Shown: positions 15,528-23,388 of the stretch, piece after piece | Layout: the number at the start of each line of letters is the position of its first letter | Numbering within the stretch: the first letter of the stretch is position 1 | Source: Rhodobacterales bacterium | Lineage (GTDB): Bacteria; Pseudomonadota; Alphaproteobacteria; Rhodobacterales; Rhodobacteraceae | Length of the DNA stretch: 34,018 nt | Direction: 5' to 3' | Assembly (NCBI GenBank): GCA_009993005.1 | Contig: JAACUH010000089.1 | Location: forward strand, 1-34,018 | The notes under the pieces: model-generated | What the model was told of the DNA's origin: nothing | Database searches by the model: none | Seen by the model: the letters and a program-made list of their open reading frames with translations, nothing else | Position numbers and translations under genes: made by a program

Positions 15528-16697
15528 TCACAGGCGCGCGAGCAGATCGGGCGTGGGCCAGCCGTCAGGGGGCAGGCCGAGGCGGGACTGTTCGGCCTGC
15601 ACGGCGGCGCGGGTGCGCGCGCCGAGGATGCCGTCGATGGCGCCGACATCATGGCCGCGCGCAGCGAGGCGGGACTGCAGCGCCTGCATCTGTTCGCCGG
15701 CAAGGCCCGGTGTCGGATTGCCGGCGTCATAGACCGGCGCGCCCATGATCCGGGTCGCGAAATAGGCGGCGGTCGTGACATAGACGAGGCTCTGGTTCCA
15801 TTCGAAATAGACCCGGAAATTGGGATAGGCGAGGAAGGCGGGGCCATCCTTGCCCATCGGGAGCAGGACCGAGGCGGGCAGAGCATCAGGGCCGAGCGTG
15901 CCGCTGCGGGCAGCGACACCCATGGCGCGCCAATCCCCCACCGGCAGGGTGCTGGCGAGCCCGGTCTGCGCCCAGTCGAGGTCTTGCGGCACGGTGATTT
16001 CCTGCAACCACGGCTCGCCCCGCCGCCAGCCCAGCCCTGCCAGCATATGCGCGCCCGAGAGCAGCGCATCGGGGGGGGACCCCTTGAGGTCCACATGGCC
16101 GTCGCCATCGGCGTCGCGGCCGTTGGCGATGATGTCGGCGGGCAGCATCTGGACTTGCCCGACCTCGCCCGCCCAGGCGCCTGTCGTGCGCGCAGGGTCG
16201 AAATCGCCGCGGCGGTAGAGTTCGAGTGCGGCGAAGATCTGCGGGCGAAAGAGGTCGGGGCGGCGGCAGTCATGTGCGAGCGTCACCAGCGCGTTGGCGG
16301 TGTTGAAGTCGCCCTGGATCTGGCCGAAATCGGTCTCGAAGGCCCAGAAGGCCAGCAGAACGCCGCGCGGGATGCCGGTCTCGGTCTCGATCCGGTCGAA
16401 GAGGGCGGCATGGCGCTGTGCGTTGGATTGCGCGCGCTGCAGGCGGTCGGCCGAGATCAGCCGGCGCGAGAAGTCGATGAAATCGCGCTGGAACACGCCC
16501 TGGGCGCGGTCGGCGCGGATCACGGCGGGGTCCTGGCGGACGCCGGCCAGGAAGCGGTCGGCGAGGGCGCCGTCAAAGCCCTGCGCCAGGGCCTCGGCCT
16601 TTAGCCCGCCGATGAACGCTGCGAAATCGCCGCCGCAGTCCTGCGCCGGAGCGGCGGAGGCGAGGCTGGCGAGCAGGAGGGCTGTGGCGCGGCGCAT
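15528..16697 (-). CDS. Lytic murein transglycosylase with peptidoglycan-binding domain (SLT_2/MltB-like)
   Basis: A 389-residue secreted enzyme predicted to cleave the MurNAc-GlcNAc bond of peptidoglycan. Residues 1-18 form a signal peptide (MRRATALLLASLASAAPA). The catalytic domain has LLAFWAFETDFGQIQGDFNT with Glu121 as the likely acid, then GEVGQVQMLPADIIANGRDADGDGHVDL. A C-terminal PG_binding_1 domain occupies about 325-389 (MQALQSRLAARGHDVGAIDGILGARTRAAVQ). The start at 16697 is chosen because it gives the signal peptide, while the frame extends further into the upstream gene. It begins 13 bp after cbiB ends on the same strand, so it is probably co-transcribed with the cobalamin genes by read-through. 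Confidence 0.92.
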   Translation of the reverse strand: MRRATALLLASLASAAPAQDCGGDFAAFIGGLKAEALAQGFDGALADRFLAGVRQDPAVIRADRAQGVFQRDFIDFSRRLISADRLQRAQSNAQRHAALFDRIETETGIPRGVLLAFWAFETDFGQIQGDFNTANALVTLAHDCRRPDLFRPQIFAALELYRRGDFDPARTTGAWAGEVGQVQMLPADIIANGRDADGDGHVDLKGSPPDALLSGAHMLAGLGWRRGEPWLQEITVPQDLDWAQTGLASTLPVGDWRAMGVAARSGTLGPDALPASVLLPMGKDGPAFLAYPNFRVYFEWNQSLVYVTTAAYFATRIMGAPVYDAGNPTPGLAGEQMQALQSRLAARGHDVGAIDGILGARTRAAVQAEQSRLGLPPDGWPTPDLLARL

Positions 16698-16710
16698 CGG
16701 TGGGGCTTTC

Positions 16711-17619
16711 TCAGAGCGGGGTGACGAGAGTGGCGAGGAGAACCAGCGCCAGCCCGATGGCCCAGGTCCGCCAGAGCACGCGCACCGCGGCGTCGATGTC
16801 ATCGGCGCCGCTGTCGTGGCGGCCCTCTGGATGGACATGCGCAAAGTCGCGCATCTGCCCGCCATAGCTGCGCGGGCCCGACAGCGCCACGCCCAGCACA
16901 CGCGCCATCGCGGCCTCGGGCCAGCCGGCGTTGGGCGAGCGGTGGCGGCGCGCGTCGGCGATCAGGCCGGGCCAGTCGGCCAGGCGCGGGCGCGCGAGCC
17001 AGATCAGCAGGGCGGTCAGGCGCGCGGGGATGAGGTTGAGCAGATCGTCGAAACGGGCGGCGGCCCAGCCGAATTCTTCGTGCCGGGCTGTGCGGTGGCC
17101 GATCATGCTGTCGGCGGTATTGGCGACCTTGTAGATCATCAGGCCGGGCAGCCCGAAGGTCAGGAACCAGAACAGCGGCGCGATGACGCCGTCGCTGAAG
17201 TTTTCAGCCGCGCTTTCGATGGCGGCGCGGGCGACGGCGGGGCCGTCCATCGTGGCGGTGTCGCGGCCCACGATCATCGCCACGCTGCGCCGCCCGTCGC
17301 CCACCGACAGCCGCAGCGCATCGGCCACGGCCGCCACATGCTGCACCAGCGAGCGCTGCGCGAGCAGGATCGCGCCGACGACCACCTCGGCGAGGATGCC
17401 GAAGAGCGCCTCGAGCAGCGCGCCGGTCAGCCAGGCGCCGGCCAGCAGCAGCACCAGGGCCAGCACGCCCGCGAGCCGCTTTTGCGCGCCCCGGTTCAGC
17501 CGCGTGTCGAGCCAGCCGATCGCGCGACCCATCAGCACCGCCGGATGCGGCGCCCGGTCCCAGAGCCAGCGCGGCTCGCCCAGCACCGCGTCGAGCAGCA
17601 TGGCGAGAATCACGCCCAT
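16711..17619 (-). CDS. cbiB: Adenosylcobinamide-phosphate synthase (CbiB/CobD)
   Basis: A 302-residue membrane protein that joins aminopropanol phosphate to adenosylcobyric acid. Family signatures are [26 protein letters not shown] near the start, the [12 protein letters not shown] segment in [25 protein letters not shown], and the polar loop [31 protein letters not shown]. About four to five hydrophobic segments are visible. It starts at 17619 and overlaps the end of cobC by 10 bp, consistent with translational coupling. The cobC product supplies the aminopropanol moiety that this enzyme attaches. Confidence 0.94.
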   Translation of the reverse strand: MGVILAMLLDAVLGEPRWLWDRAPHPAVLMGRAIGWLDTRLNRGAQKRLAGVLALVLLLAGAWLTGALLEALFGILAEVVVGAILLAQRSLVQHVAAVADALRLSVGDGRRSVAMIVGRDTATMDGPAVARAAIESAAENFSDGVIAPLFWFLTFGLPGLMIYKVANTADSMIGHRTARHEEFGWAAARFDDLLNLIPARLTALLIWLARPRLADWPGLIADARRHRSPNAGWPEAAMARVLGVALSGPRSYGGQMRDFAHVHPEGRHDSGADDIDAAVRVLWRTWAIGLALVLLATLVTPL

Positions 17620-18581
17620 AGCGCCGCCTCGAGCTGGTCCCAGCGGTCGGGATGCGGCAGGCCGAGACGCAGCCAGGTGGTGGAATAGGGGAACACCCGC
17701 GACCACACTTGCCCGCGCGCCAGGCGCTCTTGCCAGCGGGCGGCATCATCGACCGCGTAGAGGCGGAAGAGCGGCGTGCCGCCCGCCAGTTGCGCCCCGC
17801 GCGCCGCCATCAGCGTGTCGAGCCGGGCCGCATCGGCTGTGAGCCGCGCGCGGGTCTGCGCGGCCCAGCCGTGGTCGGCGAGCGCTCGTGCGCCGATCAC
17901 CAGCGCGGGGCCGGACACCGCCCAGGGGCCCAGCATGTCGTGCAGCGAGGGGCCATGCGCGGGGCGCAGCGTCGCGGGCAGGGCGATGGCAAAGCCCAGC
18001 CGCAGCCCGGCGAGCCCCCAGAACTTGCCAAAGCTCTTAACCACGACCACGCCGGGCGTGGCGGCGCGCGCGATGTGGCTTGCCTCTGGCATCACGTCGC
18101 AAAAGCTCTCGTCGATGACGCTCAGCGCCCGGCCCGGCCCGGGCGCGGGCCAGAGGCGGCCGTCGGGGTTGTTGGGGTGCACGATGACGTGCACGGGCGC
18201 ATCGCTGTCCGTGGCTGACACCGCCTGCCCGGCGGCGCGAAAGGCGGCGGCGTGTTCGTTGTAGGTCGGGCCGGGGATATAGGCGCCAGGCAGCAGGCTC
18301 AGCGCCGGCATCCGCGCGATGAGAGCCGAGGCGCCGGGTGCGGCGATGACCTCTGCCCCCTCGGGCACCGCCCAGAGCGCGCGCGCGGCGGCGATCAGCC
18401 GGTCCTGTGCGCCGCTGTCAGGCAGGGCTGTCCAGACTTCGGCGGGCAGGTCGCCCACCGGATAGGGCACCGGGTTGATCCCGGTGGAAAGGTCGAGCCA
18501 GCCCGCCCGCGTGCCGCCCCGCGCGCCGCCAGTTGCGGCGATGGCCGCATCCAGACCGCCGCCGTGGTCGCGCCGTGTCAT
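17610..18581 (-). CDS. cobC: L-threonine-O-3-phosphate decarboxylase (CobC in aerobic nomenclature, CobD in Salmonella)
   Basis: A 323-residue fold-type I PLP enzyme that makes (R)-1-amino-2-propanol phosphate for the lower-loop linker of cobalamin. The N-terminus has [10 protein letters not shown] and [13 protein letters not shown], then HPNNPDG, and the PLP lysine motif [17 protein letters not shown] with Lys186 as the likely Schiff-base residue. The start overlaps the upstream DUF1636 stop by 4 bp and the end overlaps cbiB by 10 bp. Naming differs between organisms, so the reaction rather than the symbol should be followed. Confidence 0.92.
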   Translation of the reverse strand: MTRRDHGGGLDAAIAATGGARGGTRAGWLDLSTGINPVPYPVGDLPAEVWTALPDSGAQDRLIAAARALWAVPEGAEVIAAPGASALIARMPALSLLPGAYIPGPTYNEHAAAFRAAGQAVSATDSDAPVHVIVHPNNPDGRLWPAPGPGRALSVIDESFCDVMPEASHIARAATPGVVVVKSFGKFWGLAGLRLGFAIALPATLRPAHGPSLHDMLGPWAVSGPALVIGARALADHGWAAQTRARLTADAARLDTLMAARGAQLAGGTPLFRLYAVDDAARWQERLARGQVWSRVFPYSTTWLRLGLPHPDRWDQLEAALWA

Positions 18582-18943
18582 GTCTGTGGCAGGGGGATCT
18601 GGCGGCTGACGAAATGGCCTTTGACCCCCTGCGGCCAGTCGCGGAAGGGCACCAGGCCGGTCTGGCTCGCCGCATGCAGGCGGGCGTAGGCAACGATGGC
18701 GGCGGCATCTTCGGCGGTGGGCGCGAAACGGCCCAACGAATAGCCGATCTTGCCCGCCGCCTGCACCACGATGTTGCAGGCGCGTTCGCAGCCCATGGTG
18801 CAGGACACGCGGCGCGTCGCGACAGGGCCATCTGCCAGCGCCTCGATCAGGGCGGCGAGCGACTCACCGTCCGTGCGCTCCATGCCCGTCGCCTCCCAGC
18901 CCTCGCGCTTGCAGGTGTCGCAGATCGTGATCCAGGTGGTCAT
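18578..18943 (-). CDS. DUF1636 Cys-rich protein, cobalamin-linked
   Basis: A 121-residue protein of the DUF1636 family, which resembles thioredoxin-fold ferredoxins. Four cysteines are arranged as CDTCKREG near the N-terminus and CTMGCERAC in the middle, enough to bind a [2Fe-2S] cluster or a metal. Members often sit in cobalamin gene clusters, and the position directly upstream of cobC with a 4-bp overlap supports that link. The biochemical role is not known. It begins MTTWITICDTC at 18943 and heads the DUF1636-cobC-cbiB block. Confidence 0.85.
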   Translation of the reverse strand: MTTWITICDTCKREGWEATGMERTDGESLAALIEALADGPVATRRVSCTMGCERACNIVVQAAGKIGYSLGRFAPTAEDAAAIVAYARLHAASQTGLVPFRDWPQGVKGHFVSRQIPLPQT

Positions 18944-18969
18944 CGTCGGATTGCCTCTTTGTTCCGACG
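18944..18969 (-). promoter_or_regulatory. Hairpin abutting the DUF1636 start
   Basis: CGTCGGA and TCCGACG form a perfect 7-bp stem whose 12-nt loop holds AGAGG on the coding (minus) strand, ending directly at the ATG. The stem may set access of ribosomes to the operon's first gene. Only the dyad is seen, so function is inferred. Confidence 0.4.
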
Positions 18970-19149
18970 GCCATCAAGCGGATTTCTGCCGGTTTCGCAA
19001 GGCATCTGGGGATAAGAAGGGTTTCTTAACACATTGACGAGGGCGTTAACCTTTCATTAGGGAGATAGACCAACAAAATCTGTTAAGCTTGGGTATCGAA
19101 CCTGATCCGTGTCCGTAACGATCTGCACACTGTAAGAACGGGAGTCCTC

Positions 19150-19512
19150 ATGAAGGTCCTGATTGTCGAAAGCAAGTTGGAGCTGGCCGCCCTGTGGCAG
19201 CGTCATCTGGCGCGGCAGGGCTGCGAGGTGGTTGTGGCGACCTCGGTCGATGCGGCGGTCCTGTCGATGTCAGAGGTCGCGCATGACGTCATTATCCTCG
19301 ACCTGATCCTCGAAGGGGGCTCCGCGCTCGCCGTGGCCGACTACGCGCAGTACCGGCTGCCCGAGGCGAGCGTGATTTTTGTCACCGACACGACGTTCTT
19401 TTCCGACGGCTCGATCTTTTCGGTCAGCCCCAATGCCCGCGCGCTGGTGCGCACCTCGACCCCGCCCGAGGACCTTGCCGCGATGGTCGATCACTACGGC
19501 CGCGCGGCCTGA
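19150..19512 (+). CDS. Single-domain response regulator (receiver domain), atypical
   Basis: A 120-residue CheY-like receiver with no output domain. It begins MKVLIVESKLELAALWQRHL, and Asp51 (IILDLILEG) aligns with the phospho-acceptor. Thr79 is in the expected place (VIFVTDTT). The acidic pair DD after strand 1 is Glu7-Ser8, and the conserved Lys is replaced by Arg101 (ALVRTST), so phosphorylation chemistry may be altered. The ribosome site is GGGAG, 6 nt before the start. It stands alone, with an AT-richer 200-bp region upstream. No histidine kinase is nearby. Confidence 0.85.
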   Translation: MKVLIVESKLELAALWQRHLARQGCEVVVATSVDAAVLSMSEVAHDVIILDLILEGGSALAVADYAQYRLPEASVIFVTDTTFFSDGSIFSVSPNARALVRTSTPPEDLAAMVDHYGRAA

Positions 19513-19524
19513 CCGGTCTTGCGC

Positions 19525-20499
19525 TTACGCCCGCCCGTGCGGCGCGGCGTAGTCCAGCCGCGGACCCACGGGGATGATGCGGTGCGGGTTTATCGTGTCG
19601 TGGCTATAGTGGTAGTGCCGGACAAAGTGATCGACATGCACCGTCTGCGCCACGCCCGGATGCTGGTAAAGGTCGCGGGTATAGGCCCAGAGGTTCGGAT
19701 AATCGACCAGACGGGCGCGGTTGCATTTGAAATGCCCATGATAGACCGGATCGAACCGGATCAGCGTGGTGAATAGCCGCCAGTCGGCCTCGGTCAGCCT
19801 GTCACCCATCAGATAGCGCGTCTGCGACAACCGCGCCTCGAGCCAGTCGAGCGTGGCAAAGAGCGGCCCGATGGCAGCGTCATAGGCGGCCTGCGATGTG
19901 GCAAAGCCGGCCTTGTACACGCCGTTGTTGAGCGTGTCATAGATGCGGGCGTTGACCTCTTCGATGGCGGCGCGCTGCGCCTCGGGCCAGTAGTCGTCGC
20001 GATTGCCGGTCAGCCCGTCAAAGGCGCTGTTGAACATGCGGATGATCTCGCTGCTCTCGTTGCTCACGATGGTCGCGCGCATCTTGTCCCAGAGCACCGG
20101 CACCGTCACCCGGCCCGAGATCCGCGGATCGGCGCGCAGGTAGATGTCGCGCAGGAACGGCAGGCCAAAGAGCGTATCGCCCGTCGCCCCGTCGAAATCG
20201 CGCGCAAATGTCCAGCCATCGGCCAGCATGTCGGGGTGGACGACCGAGACGTCGATATGCGGCGCGAGCCCCTTGAGCGCACGAAAGACCAGCGTGCGAT
20301 GGGCCCAGGGGCAGGCATGGCTGACATAGAGGTGATAGCGCCCGCTCTCGGCCGCAAAGCCGCCTTCGCCGCTTGGCCCTGCGCTGCCGTCTGCCGTCAC
20401 CCAGTTGCGAAACGCGGTGATGCTGCGGACAAATGCGCCGCCGCTGGCCTTGGTGTCATACCAGCTCTCGTCCCAGGTGCCGTTGACCAGTTGTCCCAT
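19525..20499 (-). CDS. Glutathionyl-hydroquinone reductase (GST family, YqjG/ECM4-like)
   Basis: A 324-residue Xi-class glutathione transferase that reduces glutathionyl-hydroquinones to hydroquinones with GSH. The family signature SHACPWAHRTLVFRALKGL has catalytic Cys63. Further matches are VTVPVLWDK, IVSNESSEIIRMFN in the thioredoxin-fold domain, and DWRLFTTLIRFDPVYHGHFKCN in the helical domain. Two ATGs are adjacent (20502 and 20499). AAAGGAG lies 4 nt from the first and 7 nt from the second, so the second (MGQLVNGTW) is preferred. It is convergent with the receiver gene and divergent from the cbiX operon, with no clear functional link to either. Confidence 0.93.
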   Translation of the reverse strand: MGQLVNGTWDESWYDTKASGGAFVRSITAFRNWVTADGSAGPSGEGGFAAESGRYHLYVSHACPWAHRTLVFRALKGLAPHIDVSVVHPDMLADGWTFARDFDGATGDTLFGLPFLRDIYLRADPRISGRVTVPVLWDKMRATIVSNESSEIIRMFNSAFDGLTGNRDDYWPEAQRAAIEEVNARIYDTLNNGVYKAGFATSQAAYDAAIGPLFATLDWLEARLSQTRYLMGDRLTEADWRLFTTLIRFDPVYHGHFKCNRARLVDYPNLWAYTRDLYQHPGVAQTVHVDHFVRHYHYSHDTINPHRIIPVGPRLDYAAPHGRA

Positions 20500-20676
20500 C
20501 ATGCCTCTCCTTTGTGCTGTCCGTCAGGTAGGTCCCCCGCCGCCCCCATGCCAGAGCCGGGCCGGGCGCAGCCGCCCTGCATCAGCGCACAGGTCGCAAA
20601 AGCCGCGCGGCAGGGCGCATATCCGTTTGCACCCCCCCGGCTCCCCGTATAGCAATTGCGCAGACGACGCCCGCAA

Positions 20677-20777
20677 TGCCGGGCCAGAGAGGTTGGTGGC
20701 GCAGCGGTTGACCCAGCACGGGGACCAGAGCGCCGCATCGTCGCGGCGCCTGCTCAGGCCGCCCCTCTGGCCCGGTG
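20677..20777 (+). ncRNA. Candidate structured leader RNA (three-way junction) of the cbiX operon
   Basis: CCGGGCCAGAG (20679-20689) and CTCTGGCCCGG (20765-20775) form a perfect 11-bp stem, extendable by two wobble pairs. It encloses two further helices. One is GTGGCGC (20696-20702)/GCGCCGC (20730-20736), with inner GGT/ACC and CCC/GGG pairs. The other is 20745-20751/20756-20763 with one bulged base. The structure ends 8 nt before the GAGGA ribosome site (20786-20790) of the first gene. It does not match cobalamin riboswitch consensus. High GC makes chance folding possible. Confidence 0.4.
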
Positions 20778-20797
20778 CCCAGACCGAGGACCGACCC

Positions 20798-21043
20798 ATG
20801 CGCCCATTTCCGTCCCTTCTGCTGTTTGCCGCTCTCCTGTTTGACGCGGCCGCGCCGGCCCAGGCCCATGTCGGCCATCTGGGCGAGGTCGCAGGCCATG
20901 ACCACTGGGTCGCGGGCATTGCCATCGGCGCGGCGGTCGCGGTGGGGGTCTGGGGCCTGCTCAAGGGCGGCAAGGCCACGCCCAAGGACGACACGGCAAC
21001 CGAAAGCGACGCGAAACCCGACAGCGACGAGGCCGAAGCATGA
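20798..21043 (+). CDS. Small His-rich membrane protein (DUF6732-like) upstream of cbiX
   Basis: An 81-residue protein. Residues 1-23 form a signal peptide ending AQA, which would leave His24 as the mature N-terminus (HVGHLGEVAGHDHW). One membrane helix follows (about 38-55, VAGIAIGAAVAVGVWGLL) and then an acidic, charged tail. The four His, Glu30 and Asp35 could bind a divalent metal on the periplasmic side. I associate it tentatively with DUF6732. The start follows GAGGA by 7 nt and the stop overlaps cbiX by 4 bp, so the two are co-translated. A role in cobalt handling is inferred from context only. Confidence 0.75.
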   Translation: MRPFPSLLLFAALLFDAAAPAQAHVGHLGEVAGHDHWVAGIAIGAAVAVGVWGLLKGGKATPKDDTATESDAKPDSDEAEA

Positions 21044-22263
21044 AAACCGCGACCAAAACGGGCGTCATGATCTGCGGCCACGGCTCGCGCAGCCAGTCCG
21101 CGGTGGACGAGTTCAAGGTGCTCGCCGACAAGCTCCCCGCCTTTCTGCCGCCCGACTGGCTGGTGGATTACGGCTATCTGGAGTTCGCCAATCCGGTGCT
21201 GCGCGACGGGCTCGACCGGCTGCGCGGCGCGGGCTGTGACCGCATCCTCGCGGTGCCGGGGATGCTCTTTGCCGCCATGCACGCGAAAAACGACATCCCC
21301 ACCGTGCTCAACACCTATGCCGCGAAACATGACATCGAGGTCCGCTATGGCCGCGAGCTTGGCGTGGACCCCAAGATGATCGCCGCCGCCGCCGCCCGCA
21401 TCCGCGCGGCGGTTGAGGACGCCAACGCCCGGCTGGGCGAGGTCGCGCTGCACGACACCTGCCTGGTGGTGATCGGGCGCGGCGCGTCCGACCCCGACGC
21501 CAATGGCAATGTCGCCAAGGTCGCGCGCATGGTGCAGGAGGGGATGGGCTTTGGCTGGGTCGAGGTGGGCTATTCCGGCGTCACCTTTCCGCTGGTCGAA
21601 CCCTGCCTGCAACATGTCGCGCGCCTGCGCTACCGGCGCGTCATCGTGTTCCCCTATTTCCTCTTTTCCGGCATCCTGATCGACCGCATCTATGGCTTCA
21701 CCGACCAGGTCGCGGCCGAATATCCCGGCATCCAGTTCGTCAAGGCGCCCTATCTCGGCGACCACCCCAAGGTGCTCGAAACCTTTGCCGAACGCATCAC
21801 GGAACAGGTGGGCGAGGTGCCGCCGCCCAATTGCGCGATGTGCAAATACCGCGTGCAGGTGCTGGGCTTCGAGGCCGAGGTCGGCGCCGTGCAGGAAAGC
21901 CACCATCACCATGTCGAAGGGCAGGGCGCAACGGCGCCGGGGTCGAACGTGGCCGATTGCGCGCTCTGCGACACGTTCTGCACGGGCCTGTGCCGACTGC
22001 AGGCGCAGCCGCATGGCCATGCGAGCCATATCGCCCATGACCACGCCCATGACCACGGGCAAGGACAATGGCACGACCACGGCGACGGCCACGCGCATCT
22101 CCACCCGCATCCGCATGACCACGGCCATGACCATGCCCACGGCCATGACCATGCCCACGGCCATGACCATGCCCACGGCCATGCCCACAGCCACGCCCCC
22201 TATCCGCAGGCCGACCACCCGCTGGGCCCGCTCTCTGCGCTCAAGTCGAAAAAACCCGACTGA
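21040..22263 (+). CDS. cbiX: Sirohydrochlorin cobaltochelatase CbiX, long form with His-rich tail
   Basis: A 407-residue class II chelatase that inserts Co(II) into sirohydrochlorin without ATP. Two CbiX repeats are seen: residues 1-130, with the metal-site His14 (CGHGSR) and His81 in AAMHAKNDIP, and 135-260, with VVIGRGASDPDANG. Cysteines follow at 265/268 (CAMC) and 307/310/314/318 (CALCDTFCTGLC), resembling the Fe-S motif of long CbiX. The last part (about 323-387) is a His/Asp/Gly-rich tail likely to store metal. Early cobalt insertion belongs to the anaerobic route, yet the neighbours are aerobic-type genes. Sirohydrochlorin nickel or iron insertion is an alternative. Confidence 0.92.
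   Translation: MKTATKTGVMICGHGSRSQSAVDEFKVLADKLPAFLPPDWLVDYGYLEFANPVLRDGLDRLRGAGCDRILAVPGMLFAAMHAKNDIPTVLNTYAAKHDIEVRYGRELGVDPKMIAAAAARIRAAVEDANARLGEVALHDTCLVVIGRGASDPDANGNVAKVARMVQEGMGFGWVEVGYSGVTFPLVEPCLQHVARLRYRRVIVFPYFLFSGILIDRIYGFTDQVAAEYPGIQFVKAPYLGDHPKVLETFAERITEQVGEVPPPNCAMCKYRVQVLGFEAEVGAVQESHHHHVEGQGATAPGSNVADCALCDTFCTGLCRLQAQPHGHASHIAHDHAHDHGQGQWHDHGDGHAHLHPHPHDHGHDHAHGHDHAHGHDHAHGHAHSHAPYPQADHPLGPLSALKSKKPD
22123..22188 (+). repeat. 18-bp tandem repeat encoding the CbiX His tail
   Basis: GGCCATGACCATGCCCAC occurs three times exactly (22123, 22141, 22159), followed by a 12-bp partial unit. Each unit encodes GHDHAH, so copy number changes keep the frame and vary the number of His residues. 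Confidence 0.95.
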
Positions 22264-22317
22264 CGCTTCTTTGTGCCCCAAATACTCCCCCCGGAGGGTC
22301 CGCACCCTCCACCCCGC
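22264..22317 (-). repeat. Dispersed repeat copy 4 (between cbiX and cobH, inverted)
   Basis: On the minus strand the core reads GAGTATTTGGGGCACAAAG then AAGCG, nearly identical to copy 6 at 30813. The adjoining GGAGGGT/ACCCTCC hairpin (22293-22310, loop CCGC) is part of the element. It separates two genes of the operon, and the cobH ribosome site AAAGG (22318-22322) follows at once. Confidence 0.8.
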
Positions 22318-22330
22318 AAAGGCCCCCAAA

Positions 22331-22969
22331 TTGCGCCCCTACATCAAGGATCCCGCCGCCATCTACGCGCAGAGCTTTGCCACCCTGCGCGCCGAGGCGC
22401 GGCTTGACCGTTTCGCGCCCGACATCCGGCCGCTGATGACCCGCCTCATCCATAGCTGCGGCATGGTCGAGGTCGCAGACCGGCTCGCCTATAGCCCCGA
22501 CGCCGTGGCGGCAGGTCGTGCGGCGCTCGCGGCTGGCGCGCCGGTGCTCTGTGATTGCGAGATGGTGGCGGCCGGCGTGATCCGCCGCGCGCTGCCGGAG
22601 GACAACCGGGTGATCGTGACGCTCAATGACGCCTCTGTGCCTGCGCTGGCCGGCGCCATCGGCAACACCCGCTCTGCCGCCGCGGTGCGGCTGTGGCGCG
22701 ATGATCTGGCGGGGGCGGTGGTGGCGATCGGCAATGCGCCCACAGCCCTGTTCCACCTGCTCGAACTGCTCGACGAGGGCTGGCCGCGCCCCGCGGTGAT
22801 CCTTGGCTTTCCCGTGGGTTTTGTCGGCGCGGCCGAGAGCAAGGCCGAGCTTGCCGGCAATCCGCGCGGCACGCCCTTCGTCACCCTGCGCGGGCGCAAG
22901 GGCGGGTCGGCGATGGCGGCAGCGGCGGTCAATGCGCTGGCAGCGGGCCTGCCGGGGGAACCCGCATGA
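22331..22969 (+). CDS. cobH: Precorrin-8X methylmutase CobH
   Basis: A 212-residue enzyme that moves the C-11 methyl group to C-12, turning precorrin-8X into hydrogenobyrinate. Signatures are RPYIKDPAAIYAQSF at the start, LIHSCGMVEVAD with catalytic His41, VLCDCEMVAAGV, and VILGFPVGFVGAAESK. No ATG or GTG fits the family N-terminus. TTG 22331 does, and AAAGG lies 8 nt upstream, so a TTG start is proposed. It overlaps the next gene by 4 bp. A dispersed repeat sits directly upstream. Confidence 0.93.
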   Translation: MRPYIKDPAAIYAQSFATLRAEARLDRFAPDIRPLMTRLIHSCGMVEVADRLAYSPDAVAAGRAALAAGAPVLCDCEMVAAGVIRRALPEDNRVIVTLNDASVPALAGAIGNTRSAAAVRLWRDDLAGAVVAIGNAPTALFHLLELLDEGWPRPAVILGFPVGFVGAAESKAELAGNPRGTPFVTLRGRKGGSAMAAAAVNALAAGLPGEPA

Positions 22970-23388
22970 CAAAAGACGACAGCATCGCCGCGATGTTCCG
23001 CCGCGAGATCGCGGCGCTCGACGCGCGCGACCATGCCAATGCGGCCCGGATGCAGGGCTGGTATCTGTGCCCCTGCTGCCGCTTTCCCACGCTCACCGCG
23101 CGCGAGGCCTACGAGGTCTGCCCGCTGTGCCTGTGGGAGGATGACGGGCATGACGACATCGACGCCCAGGCCCTGCCGCCCGACAGCCCCAATGGCCGCA
23201 GCCTGACCGCTGCGCGGCGCAACTTTGCCGACCATTTCGACCAGTTCGATGCCGGCACCGGCCCGACATCCGTCACCGCACCCAGCCGCGCGCGGGCGAA
23301 CCTGCTCGCCTATGTGGCGCGGGTGAGGGCGGGCGAAAAGCTGGGGATCGAGCCGTTCCACACCCTGCTGGCGGCCTGCGATGACTGA
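22966..23388 (+). CDS. CPCC-type Cys-rich (zinc-ribbon-like) protein inside the cob operon
   Basis: A 140-residue protein resembling the Cys-rich CPCC family. Two knuckles are visible, LCPCCRFPTL and VCPLCLWEDDG, about 18 residues apart, consistent with one zinc or cobalt site. The rest is a helical, charged domain (SLTAARRNFADHFDQFDAG). There is no signal peptide or membrane segment. Its start overlaps cobH by 4 bp and its end overlaps cobL by 8 bp, so it is co-translated with both and is unlikely to be a recent insertion. No cobalamin role is known for this family. Confidence 0.8.
   Translation: MTKDDSIAAMFRREIAALDARDHANAARMQGWYLCPCCRFPTLTAREAYEVCPLCLWEDDGHDDIDAQALPPDSPNGRSLTAARRNFADHFDQFDAGTGPTSVTAPSRARANLLAYVARVRAGEKLGIEPFHTLLAACDD

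Noticed and set aside
20503-20797. Second cobalamin riboswitch upstream of the cbiX operon
   Set aside because: No B12 box or GCCACTG-like element could be found on either strand; only a different stem structure is seen.
22123-22188. Regular repeats considered as a CRISPR array
   Set aside because: Units are 18 bp with no spacers, lie in frame within cbiX and code for a His-rich tail.
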